A DNA stretch of 64,000 nt from Fretibacterium fastidiosum (GTDB lineage: Bacteria > Synergistota > Synergistia > Synergistales > Aminobacteriaceae). Under the pieces are notes generated by a model. It was not told the DNA's origin. It was given only the letters and a program-made list of their open reading frames with translations, and made no database searches. The position numbers were made by a program, and so were the translations under genes. The stretch's first letter is position 1; every line of letters begins with the position of its first letter. This document shows, in pieces, positions 46,965 through 59,842 of the stretch. Location of the stretch: positions 2,232,001 through 2,296,000 of the forward strand of contig NZ_OZ209244.1 in the NCBI RefSeq assembly GCF_964642095.1, in the 5' to 3' direction.

Positions 46965-47079
46965 TCTGGCAGCGACCTACTCTCCCGTGTGTACCCCACA
47001 CAGTACCATCAGCGCTTGCAGGCTTAACTTCCGGGTTCGACATGGGTCCGGGTGTTCCCCTGCCGCCATGGCCACCAGA
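46965..47079 (-). rRNA. rrf: 5S ribosomal RNA
   Basis: About 115 bases. Ends TCTGGTGGCCATGGCGGCAG and GGTCGCTGCCAGA pair as helix I, and the conserved CCCATGTCGAACCCGGAAGTTAAGCC-type loop region is present. Ends are set by the terminal helix and may be off by a base or two. Confidence 0.95.
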
Positions 47080-47130
47080 AAACAATTCTTTACCCTGCAT
47101 ATACCAACAACCAAAATAGAAAACATCAAT

Positions 47131-50129
<2,999 letters not shown>

Positions 50130-50187
50130 CATCTTTGCCTTCTATTCCGTTGTCAATATACACAGGGAAATCATAACTCAACAAGCA

Positions 50188-50262
50188 TGGTGGAGATGAT
50201 CGGATTCGAACCGACGACCCATGGCTTGCAAAGCCATTGCTCTCCCACTGAGCTACATCCCC
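50188..50262 (-). tRNA. tRNA-Ala (anticodon TGC)
   Basis: 75 bases. Acceptor GGGGATG pairs with CATCTCC, loop TTTGCAA gives anticodon TGC, and CCA is encoded. Located in the 16S-23S spacer. Confidence 0.97.
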
Positions 50263-50274
50263 TTGAATTGAACA

Positions 50275-50351
50275 TGGTGGGCCGAGGGGGATTCGAACCT
50301 CCGACCTCGCGGTTATCAGCCGCGTGCTCTAACCAACTGAGCTATCGGCCC
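50275..50351 (-). tRNA. tRNA-Ile (anticodon GAT)
   Basis: 77 bases. Acceptor GGGCCGA, anticodon loop CTGATAA with GAT, T arm GTTCGAATC, CCA encoded. First tRNA of the spacer after 16S. Confidence 0.97.
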
Positions 50352-50442
50352 ATCATAAAAAAACACAGCGCGTAAATACCAGCAGGTTTAAAACCATTAA
50401 GACTCGTGTCAGCTGGACTTGTCCAACTCACCTGGTCTCCTT

Positions 50443-51962
<1,520 letters not shown>

Positions 51963-51983
51963 AACTGACTTCATCCTGCATGA

Positions 51984-52010
51984 TATTTACACGCTGTATT
52001 CTTTTGTCAA
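51984..52010 (-). promoter_or_regulatory. rRNA promoter P2
   Basis: Minus strand TTGACA (52010-52005), 15-bp spacer, TAAATA (51989-51984), about 22 bases before the 16S 5' end. Confidence 0.55.
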
Positions 52011-52058
52011 GTTTCTCGCGGGCTCTCGCCCCTGCCGCTCTTCTGAGCAACGAAGGAT

Positions 52059-52087
52059 ATTGTATCACGGCTTTTTGAACAATGCAA
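52059..52087 (-). promoter_or_regulatory. rRNA promoter P1
   Basis: Minus strand TTGCAT (52087-52082), 17-bp spacer, TACAAT (52064-52059). The insertion sequence begins only 14 bases beyond the -35, at 52102, replacing any native upstream (UP) element. Confidence 0.65.
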
Positions 52088-52101
52088 GCGAGAAATTTCA
52101 A

Positions 52102-53887
52102 CCCAAATCCACGGGAACGCAAAGCGCGGGCAAAGTAAAGGGCCAGGCAGAGGAAAAGTTTTAAAAAATGGGCTGTTCACCCCTCCGCTGCCTTCAAATA
52201 CGGAAATATCTTCCCGTTCTCACAATAACCCCGTCAGCGTGAGCTCGCACCCACACCCCCTCTCGGCTATTGGCCCAGCGTTCTCCCGCTCATTCCAGCG
52301 AGATAGCCAATTTCTTGAGCTTCCGGTACGCTCCCAGAAACCAACTCCCGACAACTCCCCCTTTCACCTGCAGCACAATGCGGCGCGCATGGCGCACCAT
52401 ACGCCCTATGCTCGTGTAAAACAAAAATCGCAGCGTCCTGGGACGGTAACTCCTCAACGCTTCAGGCAGAAGCAGACGCTTTAACAAACTGTGCAGCGAC
52501 AGAGACAGCACCGACACATTCCACCAAAACGCGTTCGACCCAAATCGGTGCGAGATGACGTGCCCGCCGGCCAGGTCCTCCTTCAGGATACGGTGCACTT
52601 CCTCTGACTGGCCGCACCGCTCACGATACCAACGGATTACCGCTCCTCCCTCCCAATCCAACAGGTTCGTCACGATACCAAACACCTTGTATACGTGGCC
52701 GCCAAGCTCCGTCAGATGCAGCTTCTTCACCCTGGCGTTCTCAGACTCCAGGTCGTCGATCAGCTCCGGTATGAACAGCTGCCGTGAGTCCTGCAGCTCC
52801 TGAGACAGTCGGAGCTTCTTTCCCGATCCCTCCAACTCGAATGCCTCGCGAATGGCAAGAAAACGGTACGTCGGACCGTTCTTGTCGATACTCAAAGACT
52901 GTGGCGCATAGATGACCTCCGCCCATTCCTGGCCGTTGCCCAAAGGGCGCCAATCCTTCTCACAAACTGCCTCCACCGCCTCCCTGAAATCCCTGTATAC
53001 AGGACACGAGATCGCAAACTCGATCACCCCGAAACGCGCATCCTGACCCTCTGCCAGATAGCGCAAAAGACGCGTCTGGTAACCCGCACTGTCCGAACGG
53101 TACCTCACCTTCCTCACTCCCGCAGGAAGATGCGCCAATACCCCCTGCAGCTGCTCCAGCTGTCCGTGCCCAGGCTTCACATTCCCGTCCCGGTATTCCG
53201 TCGCCACAGGCAGGTCGTACTCCGGACAGTACACGTTCAACGCCTCGTAACTCCGTTTCCCCTGGTAGTTGTACAACGCCCCGCTCATCTCCGTCTCGAT
53301 GAACGTCGCGTCCTGGTCCAGCGTCAACTCCTCCTGCGCAGACGCCTCGAACGCGCACCTCAGAAGATGGCGGTGCACCTCCTCAAATCCCCTCAGCGCC
53401 TCATTCGATGCCGGGACAAAGGAACGGCCATGACCCCGCTCCCGGTCCTCCGATTCGTTATGAAAACAGCTGGCGTAGTCCCGGGCCGACGTCGGAGATG
53501 GAAACGGCAGGGAGACTTTCTTCAGCCCCGCCTGCTCCTTCAAAAACTTCAGGTGTTCCACGGCTCTGCCGCCGCTGAGGTTCAGCAGGACCATCGACAG
53601 AAGCTGCTCGGAGTCCCGGTACCCTTTGTCCTTCCTGATTCCTATGAAAGTATCGATGATTTCGTCAAGATGGAGCCGATTCCAAAGTTCGATAACGGGG
53701 AAAAGGCCGGCAAAAGGGGTGATGTCCTGCATCTTGTCCGTCGTCTTAACCTCGATTTTTGGTCGTTTGTATGGCATAATGGTCTTCGCACCTCGCAGGT
53801 GATGGCTTATTGTTTGGTGACTTAAGCTTAACACTGTTTTTGCAAACAGTCCCTGCAAGGTGCTATTTTTTTGCCCGCGGGTTGGGG
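52102..53887 (-). mobile_element. Complete IS1380-like insertion sequence, copy 1
   Basis: 1786 bp. Left terminal repeat CCCAAATCCACGGG (52102-52115) and right CCCGCGGGTTGGGG (53874-53887) are imperfect inverted repeats (11 of 14). TTCAA flanks both sides (52097-52101 and 53888-53892) as a 5-bp target duplication. It contains one transposase gene. Family assigned from the transposase sequence by memory. Confidence 0.85.
52290..53777 (-). CDS. IS1380-family-like DDE transposase, intact copy
   Basis: 495 residues from the ATG at 53777 (MPYKRPKIEVKTTDKMQDIT) behind GAGGTG; in-frame start codons upstream lie near the element end and are unlikely. Candidate catalytic aspartates are D154 (LTLDQDATFIET) and D229 (RYRSDSAGYQT). 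The region YNYQGKRSYEALNVYCPEYD looks like IS1380 transposases; I could not place the third acidic residue with certainty. No stop or frameshift is seen, so the element may be active. Two defective copies follow. Confidence 0.88.
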   Translation of the reverse strand: MPYKRPKIEVKTTDKMQDITPFAGLFPVIELWNRLHLDEIIDTFIGIRKDKGYRDSEQLLSMVLLNLSGGRAVEHLKFLKEQAGLKKVSLPFPSPTSARDYASCFHNESEDRERGHGRSFVPASNEALRGFEEVHRHLLRCAFEASAQEELTLDQDATFIETEMSGALYNYQGKRSYEALNVYCPEYDLPVATEYRDGNVKPGHGQLEQLQGVLAHLPAGVRKVRYRSDSAGYQTRLLRYLAEGQDARFGVIEFAISCPVYRDFREAVEAVCEKDWRPLGNGQEWAEVIYAPQSLSIDKNGPTYRFLAIREAFELEGSGKKLRLSQELQDSRQLFIPELIDDLESENARVKKLHLTELGGHVYKVFGIVTNLLDWEGGAVIRWYRERCGQSEEVHRILKEDLAGGHVISHRFGSNAFWWNVSVLSLSLHSLLKRLLLPEALRSYRPRTLRFLFYTSIGRMVRHARRIVLQVKGGVVGSWFLGAYRKLKKLAISLE

Positions 53888-53892
53888 TTCAA

Positions 53893-54044
53893 CCCAAATC
53901 CACAGGTTGCGATGGCCTTTATGAAGGATAAAATGCGTTGTTGCATAGATTGAGACAATTCCCCTTTTGCGTCCGCCAAGTGCAGCGGCGAACGTGCAAA
54001 ACCGGTTTCCGACGCACGTTAAAAACTTTGCCCGTGGATTTGGG
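53893..54044 (-). mobile_element. MITE A: ~152-bp non-autonomous element with IS1380-like ends
   Basis: Bounded by CCCAAATCCACAGG (53893-53906) and CCCGTGGATTTGGG (54031-54044), with TTCAA on either side (53888-53892, 54045-54049). No open frame of note. Read on the minus strand its first ~50 bases and last ~25 match MITE B, whereas the middle differs. It lies end to end between IS copy 1 and IS copy 2. Confidence 0.8.
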
Positions 54045-54049
54045 TTCAA

Positions 54050-54867
54050 CCCAAATCCACGGGAACGCAAAGTGCGGGCAAAGTAAAGGGCCAGGCAGAG
54101 GAAAAGTTTTAAAAAATGGGCTGTTCACCCCTCCGCTGCCTTTAAATACGGAAATATCTTCCCGTTCTCACAATAACCCCGTCAGCGTGAGCTCGCACCC
54201 ACACCCCCTCTCGGCTATTGGCCCAGCGTTCTCCTGCTCATTCCAGCGAGATAGCCAATTTCTCAAGCTTCCGGTACGCTCCCAGAAACCAACTCCCCAC
54301 AACCCCTCCTTTCACCTGCAGCACAATGCGGCGCGCATGGCGCACCATACGCCCTATGCTCGTGTAAAACAAAAATCGCAGCGTCCTGGGACGGTAACTC
54401 CTCAACGCTTCAGGCAGAAGCAGACGCTTTAACAAACTGTGCAGCGACAGAGACAGCACCGACACATTCCACCAAAACGCGTTCGACCCAAATCGGTGCG
54501 AGATGACGTGCCCGCCGGCCAGGTCCTCCTTCAGGATACGGTGCACTTCCTCTGACTTGCCGCACCGCTCACGATACCAACGGATTACCGCTCCTCCCTC
54601 CCAATCCAACAGGTTCGTCACGATACCAAACACCTTGTATACGTGGCCGCCAAGCTCCGTCAGATGCAGCTTCTTCACCTTGGCGTTCTCAGACTCCAGG
54701 TCGTCGATCAGCTCCGGTATGAACAGCTGCCGTGAGTCCTGCAGCTCCTGAGACAGTCGAAGCTTCTTTCCCGATCCCTCCAACTCGAATGCCTCGCGAA
54801 TGGCAAGAAAACGGTACGTCGGACCTTTCCTGCCGAGGCTCAAAGACTGTGGCGCATAGATGACCTC
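54050..54867 (-). mobile_element. IS1380-like element, copy 2 (truncated)
   Basis: Starts with CCCAAATCCACGGG at 54050 right after TTCAA and is nearly identical to copy 1 until 54867 (GATGACCTC), where an IS3-family end begins. Only the 3' part of the transposase and the left end survive. Confidence 0.85.
54238..54867 (-). pseudogene. IS1380-like transposase fragment (residues ~287-495)
   Basis: Codes for the C-terminal 209 residues seen in copy 1 from EVIYAPQSLS onward, with small changes. The N-terminal 286 residues, including the candidate catalytic aspartates, are missing, cut off by the IS3 element. Not expected to be functional. Confidence 0.88.
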
Positions 54868-54924
54868 TATAGTGGTCCCCATGTCAAGGACCAAAAAGAG
54901 GGGAAAGAGAGTTTAGGTCAAGGT

Positions 54925-55956
54925 TCAAGAAATGAGGCACTTTTCATACATGTTGCGCGGGGTTATCCTTCCCGGTAACGCCGTGAGCGGACGCTCCTCA
55001 TTGTAAAATCCGAACCACCACCTCAGCCCTTCCAGCAATTCGGGCACATTCTCATACTCGTTCAGATAGATGCACTCGTACTTCAGGCTTCGCCATAGAC
55101 GCTCAATAAAAATGTTGTCCAACGCACGACCACGGTCATCCATGCTGATGCGTATCGCACTGTCCAAAAGCCGGCTCGTAAAGTCATCGCTCGTAAATTG
55201 ACTGCCCTGATCCGTGTTGAATATCTCAGGTTTACCTCGACTCAATGCCACCTCCAGTGCCCTCACGCAGAATTCGCTGTCCAGGCTGTTCGACAGCTCC
55301 CACGACAGCACATAACGGCTGTACCAGTCCATTACCGCCGCCAGGTACATGTACCCCTGCTTCAGAGGAATGTACGTAATATCCGTGCTCCCCAAATCCG
55401 CGGGCAAAATTTTTAACGTGCGTCAGAAACCGGTTTTATGCGTTTTTTGCCTCACCTGACGGGTGAAAGATCAGAATCGGCTTAACCTGTGCTACGACGG
55501 GCTTGAGCCTCGATAAAGCCATCGCAACCCGTGGATTTGGGTGCTCCATACCTGGTTGACAGACGTTATCTCAAGACCCCGAAGCAGATACGGATATACC
55601 TTGTGCTCCGGATGGGGCTTGCTCGTCGATGGGCCAGGAGCCTGGCCTTCCAGTCCCATCTTTCGCATCAGACGCATCACTCGCTTACGGTTTACCGCAT
55701 ATCCCTGACCTTTGAGCCAGATCGCCTTCCTCCGACTCCCATAGAACGGCGTCTGGATATACTGCCGGTCGATTGCCTTCATCAGTTCTTCGTTAGCCTC
55801 ACTCTCCCTGCAGGGCAACAATGATCGGTAATAGCCTGAGCGGCTCAATGCCAAAAGCTTGCACTGGCGTCTGATGCTCATCTCGGCATCGCACGGATTA
55901 ACAAAACTGCGCCGTTCAGCGACGCTCAATTCCTCCTCGTTTTTTTTTTGAGCCAC
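54925..55956 (-). pseudogene. IS3-family transposase orfB, split by MITE B
   Basis: The upstream part (55956 to 55542, MAQKKNEEELSVAERRSF..., HTH-like YGSRRKAIWLKGQGYAVNRK) runs to VNQVWST. The downstream part (55390 to 54925) resumes at DITYIPLKQGYMYLAAVMDW, then holds the DDE integrase core: IFNTDQGSQFTSDDF with the second Asp and ERLWRSLKYECIY with the Glu. Taking out MITE B and one TGCTC copy restores a continuous VNQVWSTDITYIP reading. Interrupted, so inactive in this copy. Confidence 0.9.
55391..55541 (+). mobile_element. MITE B: 151-bp element inserted in IS3 orfB
   Basis: Begins CCCAAATCCGCGGG (55391-55404), ends CCCGTGGATTTGGG (55528-55541), and is flanked by TGCTC on both sides (55386-55390, 55542-55546). 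Its first ~50 bases and last ~25 match MITE A read on the opposite strand; the ~75-bp centre does not. No coding capacity. Confidence 0.88.
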
Positions 55957-56163
55957 TCTATATCCATTTTCAGGCGCCCGATTTCCTTGTACAACGGGTC
56001 GGTGATCTTTTCTACGTCCATTGAGCTCCCCGTCTCAAAAAGCTCGGACGCCCTGTCGCTCAGCATCTTTTTCCAGCGCCCTATCTGCATGGAAGAAACA
56101 CCATACTCCGCAGATAATTCCGATAGGGTCCTGTCGTTACGATACGCGCTTAACGCAATCTCC
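55926..56163 (-). pseudogene. IS3-family orfA, 5'-truncated
   Basis: Reads ALSAYRNDRTLSELSAEYGV, then SSMQIGRWKKMLSDRASELF, the helix-turn-helix of IS3 orfA proteins, ending in a lysine run and TGA at 55926. Its first residues are lost at the junction with IS1380-like copy 3. It overlaps orfB at the A10 run (55940-55949). Confidence 0.82.
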
Positions 56164-57450
56164 AGCGGCGGCAGAGCCGTGGAACACCTGAAGTTTTTGA
56201 AGGAGCAGGCGGGGCTGAAGAAAGTCTCTCTGCCGTTTCCATCTCCGACGTCGGCCCGGGACTACGCCAGCTGTTTTCATAACGAATCGGAGGACCGGGA
56301 GCGGGGTCATGGCCGTTCCTTTGTCCCGGCATCGAATGAGGCGCTGAGGGGGTTTGAGGAGGTGCACCGCCATCTTCTGAGGTGCGCGTTCGAGGCGTCC
56401 GTGCAGGAGGAGTTGACGCTGGACCAGGACGCGACGTTCATCGAGACGAAGACGAGCGGGGCGTTGTACAACTACCAGGGGAAACGGAGTTACGAGGCGT
56501 TGAACGTGTACTGTCCGGAGTACGACCTGCCTGTGGCGACGGAATACCGGGACGGGAATGTGAAGCCTGGGCACGGACAGCTGGAGCAGCTGCAGGGGGT
56601 ACTGGCGCATCTTCCTGCGGGAGTGAGGAAGGTGAGGTACCGTTCGGACAGTGCGGGTTACCAGACGCGCCTTTTGCGCTATCTGGCGGAGGGTCAGGAT
56701 GCGCGTTTCAGGGTGATCGAGTTTGCGATCTCGTGTCCTGTATACCGGGATTTCAGGGAGGCGGTGGAGGCAGTTTGTGAGAAGGATTGGCGCCCTTTGG
56801 GCAACGGCCAGGAATGGGCGGAGGTCGTCTATGCGCCACAGTCTTTGAGTCTCGACAAGAAAGGTCCGACGTACCGTTTTCTTGCCATTCGCGAGGCATT
56901 CGAGTTGGAGGGATCGGGAAAGAAGCTCCGACTGTCTCAGGAGCTGCAGGACTCACGGCAGCTGTTCATACCGGAGCTGATCGACGACCTGGAGTCTGAG
57001 AACGCCAAGGTGAAGAAGCTGCATCTGACGGAGCTTGGGGGCCACGTATACAAGGTGTTTGGTATCGTGACGAACCTGTTGGATTGGGAGGGAGGAGCGG
57101 TAATCCGTTGGTATCGTGAGCGGTGCGGCAAGTCAGAGGAAGTGCACCGCATCCTGAAGGAGGACCTGGCCGGCGGGCACGTCATCTCGCACCGATTTGG
57201 GTCGAACGCGTTTTGGTGGAATGTGTCGGTGCTGTCTCTGTCGCTGCACAGTTTGTTAAAGCGTCTGCTTCTGCCTGAAGCGTTGAGGAGTTACCGTCCC
57301 AGGACGCTGCGATTTGTGTTTTACACGAGCATAGGGCGTATGGTGCGCCATGCGCGCCGCATGGTGCTGCAGGTGAAAGGGGGAGTTGTGGGGAGTTGGT
57401 TTCTAGGAGCGTACCGGAAGCTTGAGAAATTGGCTATCTCGCTGGAATGA
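56164..57450 (+). pseudogene. IS1380-like transposase lacking ~68 N-terminal residues
   Basis: Runs from SGGRAVEHLKFLKEQ to the normal C-terminus LEKLAISLE with few substitutions relative to copy 1. The reading frame happens to stay open upstream through antisense IS3 orfA, giving an apparent 500-residue protein, but that leader is not transposase. Candidate catalytic aspartates are retained. Confidence 0.88.
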
Positions 57451-57639
57451 GCAGGAGAACGCTGGGCCAATAGCCGAGAGGGGGTGTGGGTGCGAGCCCA
57501 CGCTGACGGGGTTATTGTGAGAACGGGAAGATATTTCCGTATTTGAAGGCAGCGGAGGGGTGAACAGCCCATTTTTTAAAACTTTTCCTCTGCCTGGCCC
57601 TCTTACTTTGCCCGCGCTTTGCGTTCCCGTGGATTTGGG
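56164..57639 (+). mobile_element. IS1380-like element, copy 3 (truncated, inverted)
   Basis: Opposite orientation to copies 1 and 2. Begins at AGCGGCGGCAGAGCC, inside the transposase gene, and ends with CCCGTGGATTTGGG at 57626-57639. It gives a 1.48-kb inverted repeat with copy 1 and a 0.82-kb one with copy 2. No duplication is recognisable at the right flank. Confidence 0.87.
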
Positions 57640-57917
57640 CCCCCAATCCCAGCTTGACTTTCTGCTGTGCTTGTGTAATGATTTGCAACATCGTTCGACA
57701 AGCCTCTTTTACGTTGTAAGAGGATGCTCTGAGTTTGCGGCCGACAGGGCCGTGCGGCTTTTGGAACTTGGAATCGAGGTCTTTTGAGATGCGTCTTACC
57801 GCAGTCAAGCTCTTTAGCTATTGCTTTTTCGGCTTTGCCTATGATTACGGCAGGCCCAATTTGCGCTTGGCTGGGAGTGAAGCTCTTTAACGCACCCTCT
57901 TCGTTACGGCATCAAGA
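57640..57917. other. Gene-free stretch between the IS cluster and the aro operon
   Basis: On the minus strand, an open stretch reads EGALKSFTPSQAQIGPAVII... from about 57905, then frame-shifts to SSYNVKEACRTMLQIITQAQ... It looks like a decayed coding fragment, perhaps of a transposase, but I cannot assign a family. No convincing promoter for aroF was found. Confidence 0.3.
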
Positions 57918-57955
57918 ACGCCCCCGGCAGCCATGAAGCGCTGCGGGGGCGTTTT
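57918..57955 (+). terminator. Attenuator-like hairpin before aroF
   Basis: ACGCCCCC-G-GCAGC pairs with GCTGC-GGGGGCGT around an 8-base loop, followed by TTTT. Located 35 bases before the aroF start. It either ends upstream transcription or attenuates the aro operon. Confidence 0.6.
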
Positions 57956-57989
57956 CGTTCTCATAATAAAACTTATGGAGGTAGTCGTC

Positions 57990-59009
57990 ATGATCATCAT
58001 TCTGAAAAAAGATCCGGATCCAGCACAGCTTGAGAGCCTCGTCGCGTGGCTTCGGGACAAAGGGCTTCAGGTCCACACCAGCACGGGCGAGTCCCACATC
58101 GTGCTGGGGCTCGTGGGCGACACGGCCGCAATGGACATCGATCTCATCGCTGCCCTCGACATCGTCGAGAGCGTGCGGCGCGTCCAGGAGCCCTACAAGA
58201 AGGCCAACCGCAAATTCCACCCCAAGGACACCGTCATCGAGGTCGCAGGCCGCCAGATCGGCGGCGGGACCCTCACCATCATGGCGGGGCCCTGCTCCGT
58301 CGAGAGCGAGGAGCAGATCCTGGCCGTGGCCCAGGCCGTGAAGGAGAGCGGCGCGACGATGCTCCGCGGCGGCGCCTTCAAGCCGCGCACCTCCCCCTAC
58401 TCCTTTCAGGGCAAGGGCGTCGAGGGCCTTCGCCTTTTGAGCCTCGCCAAGAAGGCCACAGGGCTGCCCATCGTCACCGAGCTGATGGAGGTCCACCAGC
58501 TTGAGTACTTCGACGACGTGGACGTCATCCAAGTTGGAGCGCGCAACATGCAGAACTTCAACCTTCTGAAGGAGCTGGGCAAACAGGACAAGCCCATCCT
58601 CTTGAAGCGCGGCATGTCCGGCACCATCGAGGAGCTCCTGATGAGCGCGGAGTACGTCATGAGCGAGGGCAACGAGAAGGTCGTCCTCTGCGAGCGAGGC
58701 ATCCGAACCTTCGAGACCGCAACGCGCAACACGCTGGACCTCTCCGCCATTCCCGTCCTGCGGCAGCAGAGCCACCTCCCCATCATCGTGGACCCCAGCC
58801 ACGCCACGGGCAAGGCCAACCTCGTCCCCCCCATGGCCCTCGCCGCCGTGGCGGCCGGAGCCGACGGCCTGATCATTGAGGTCCACAACGACCCACAGCA
58901 CGCCCTCTGCGACGGAAGCCAGTCCCTGCGCCCTGAGGTCTTCGACCGGCTGGCGAGGCAGATCAAGGCCCTTCACGCCGCCGTACAAGAGCTGGAGAGG
59001 ACGGCATGA
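57990..59009 (+). CDS. aroF: 3-deoxy-7-phosphoheptulonate (DAHP) synthase
   Basis: 339 residues from the ATG at 57990 behind TGGAGGT. An N-terminal ferredoxin-like regulatory domain (about 1-70, MIIILKKDPDPAQLESLVAW) precedes the type I-beta barrel: IMAGPCSVESEEQ, RGGAFKPRTSPYSFQGKG, LKRGMSGTIEE and IVDPSHATGK. It joins PEP and erythrose-4-P, the entry step of the shikimate pathway. The N-terminal domain suggests feedback by tyrosine or phenylalanine as in Thermotoga-type enzymes. Confidence 0.96.
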   Translation: MIIILKKDPDPAQLESLVAWLRDKGLQVHTSTGESHIVLGLVGDTAAMDIDLIAALDIVESVRRVQEPYKKANRKFHPKDTVIEVAGRQIGGGTLTIMAGPCSVESEEQILAVAQAVKESGATMLRGGAFKPRTSPYSFQGKGVEGLRLLSLAKKATGLPIVTELMEVHQLEYFDDVDVIQVGARNMQNFNLLKELGKQDKPILLKRGMSGTIEELLMSAEYVMSEGNEKVVLCERGIRTFETATRNTLDLSAIPVLRQQSHLPIIVDPSHATGKANLVPPMALAAVAAGADGLIIEVHNDPQHALCDGSQSLRPEVFDRLARQIKALHAAVQELERTA

Positions 59010-59842
59010 ACGTCGGGATCGTCGGCCTGGGGCTCATCGGCGGCTCCATGGCGAAAAGCGTCAAGACGCGTACGCTCCACACCGTATGGGGGGCGGACAT
59101 CGACCGCGAAACCATGACGCTGGCCCGCCTGTGTGGGGCCATCGACGGGCCTCTGACGGATGAAAACCTCGCCGACTGCGACCTCCTCCTGCTGGCCCTG
59201 GCGCCCCGGTCCGTCGTCGGCTGGGTGCAGGAGCACGCGAAAGGGATATCCCGCAAGACCGTCGTGATCGACCTGTGCGGGATCAAGCGGGCCGTCTGCC
59301 GGGAGCTCGCGCCCCTGGCGCGCCAGCACGGCTTCACCTACGTCGGGGGGCATCCCATGGCGGGCCTGGAGCGCAGTGGGTTCGTCAACGCTCAGCCGGA
59401 CCTCTTCGCCGGCAGCTCGATGATCCTCATGAGGGGCCCGGACACGGACATCCAGCTCCTCGACCGGCTCAAGGCCTTCTTCACGGACGTCGGCTTCGCC
59501 TCCCTCACCTTCACGACCCCGGAGGAGCACGACCGGATCATCGCCTACACCTCCCAACTGGCCCACGTGGTGTCGAGCGCCTACGTCCGCTCTCCGGAGG
59601 CCCTCGAACGCAGAGGCTTCTCCGCCGGCAGCTTTCGGGACATGACCCGCGTGGCGCGCCTCGACGAAATCCTCTGGACGGAGCTCCTCATGGACAATCG
59701 GGACTTTCTCGTCGGCCAGATCGAGACCCTGATCGACAACTTAAACGGATACCTCGACGCTCTGAAGTCGGACGACGCCGCACGCCTCAGGGCTCTCCTA
59801 AAGGAAGGCCGGGAGAAAAAGGCCCAGGCGGGAGGGAACTGA
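59006..59842 (+). CDS. tyrA: Prephenate dehydrogenase
   Basis: 278 residues. NAD-binding loop GIVGLGLIGGSMAKS is at the N-terminus; GGHPMAGLERSGF holds the catalytic His, and SQLAHVVSSAYV a second conserved His. It converts prephenate to hydroxyphenylpyruvate for tyrosine. The ATG overlaps the aroF stop (ATGA). No ACT domain is present. Confidence 0.94.
   Translation: MNVGIVGLGLIGGSMAKSVKTRTLHTVWGADIDRETMTLARLCGAIDGPLTDENLADCDLLLLALAPRSVVGWVQEHAKGISRKTVVIDLCGIKRAVCRELAPLARQHGFTYVGGHPMAGLERSGFVNAQPDLFAGSSMILMRGPDTDIQLLDRLKAFFTDVGFASLTFTTPEEHDRIIAYTSQLAHVVSSAYVRSPEALERRGFSAGSFRDMTRVARLDEILWTELLMDNRDFLVGQIETLIDNLNGYLDALKSDDAARLRALLKEGREKKAQAGGN

Larger units (their letters stand above)
54868..56163 (-). 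mobile_element. IS3-family element, truncated and interrupted by MITE B
   Basis: The 3' end (TATAGTGGTCCCCATGTCAAG on the plus strand, from 54868) is present. The 5' end is lost where copy 3 of the IS1380-like element begins at 56164. It holds orfA (5'-truncated) and orfB in overlapping frames with an A10 run at the junction, the usual arrangement for -1 frameshifting in the IS3 family. Confidence 0.85.

Noticed and set aside
55948..56163. N-terminal part of a 500-residue transposase
   Set aside because: This is the antisense of IS3 orfA fused in frame by chance to the truncated IS1380-like gene.
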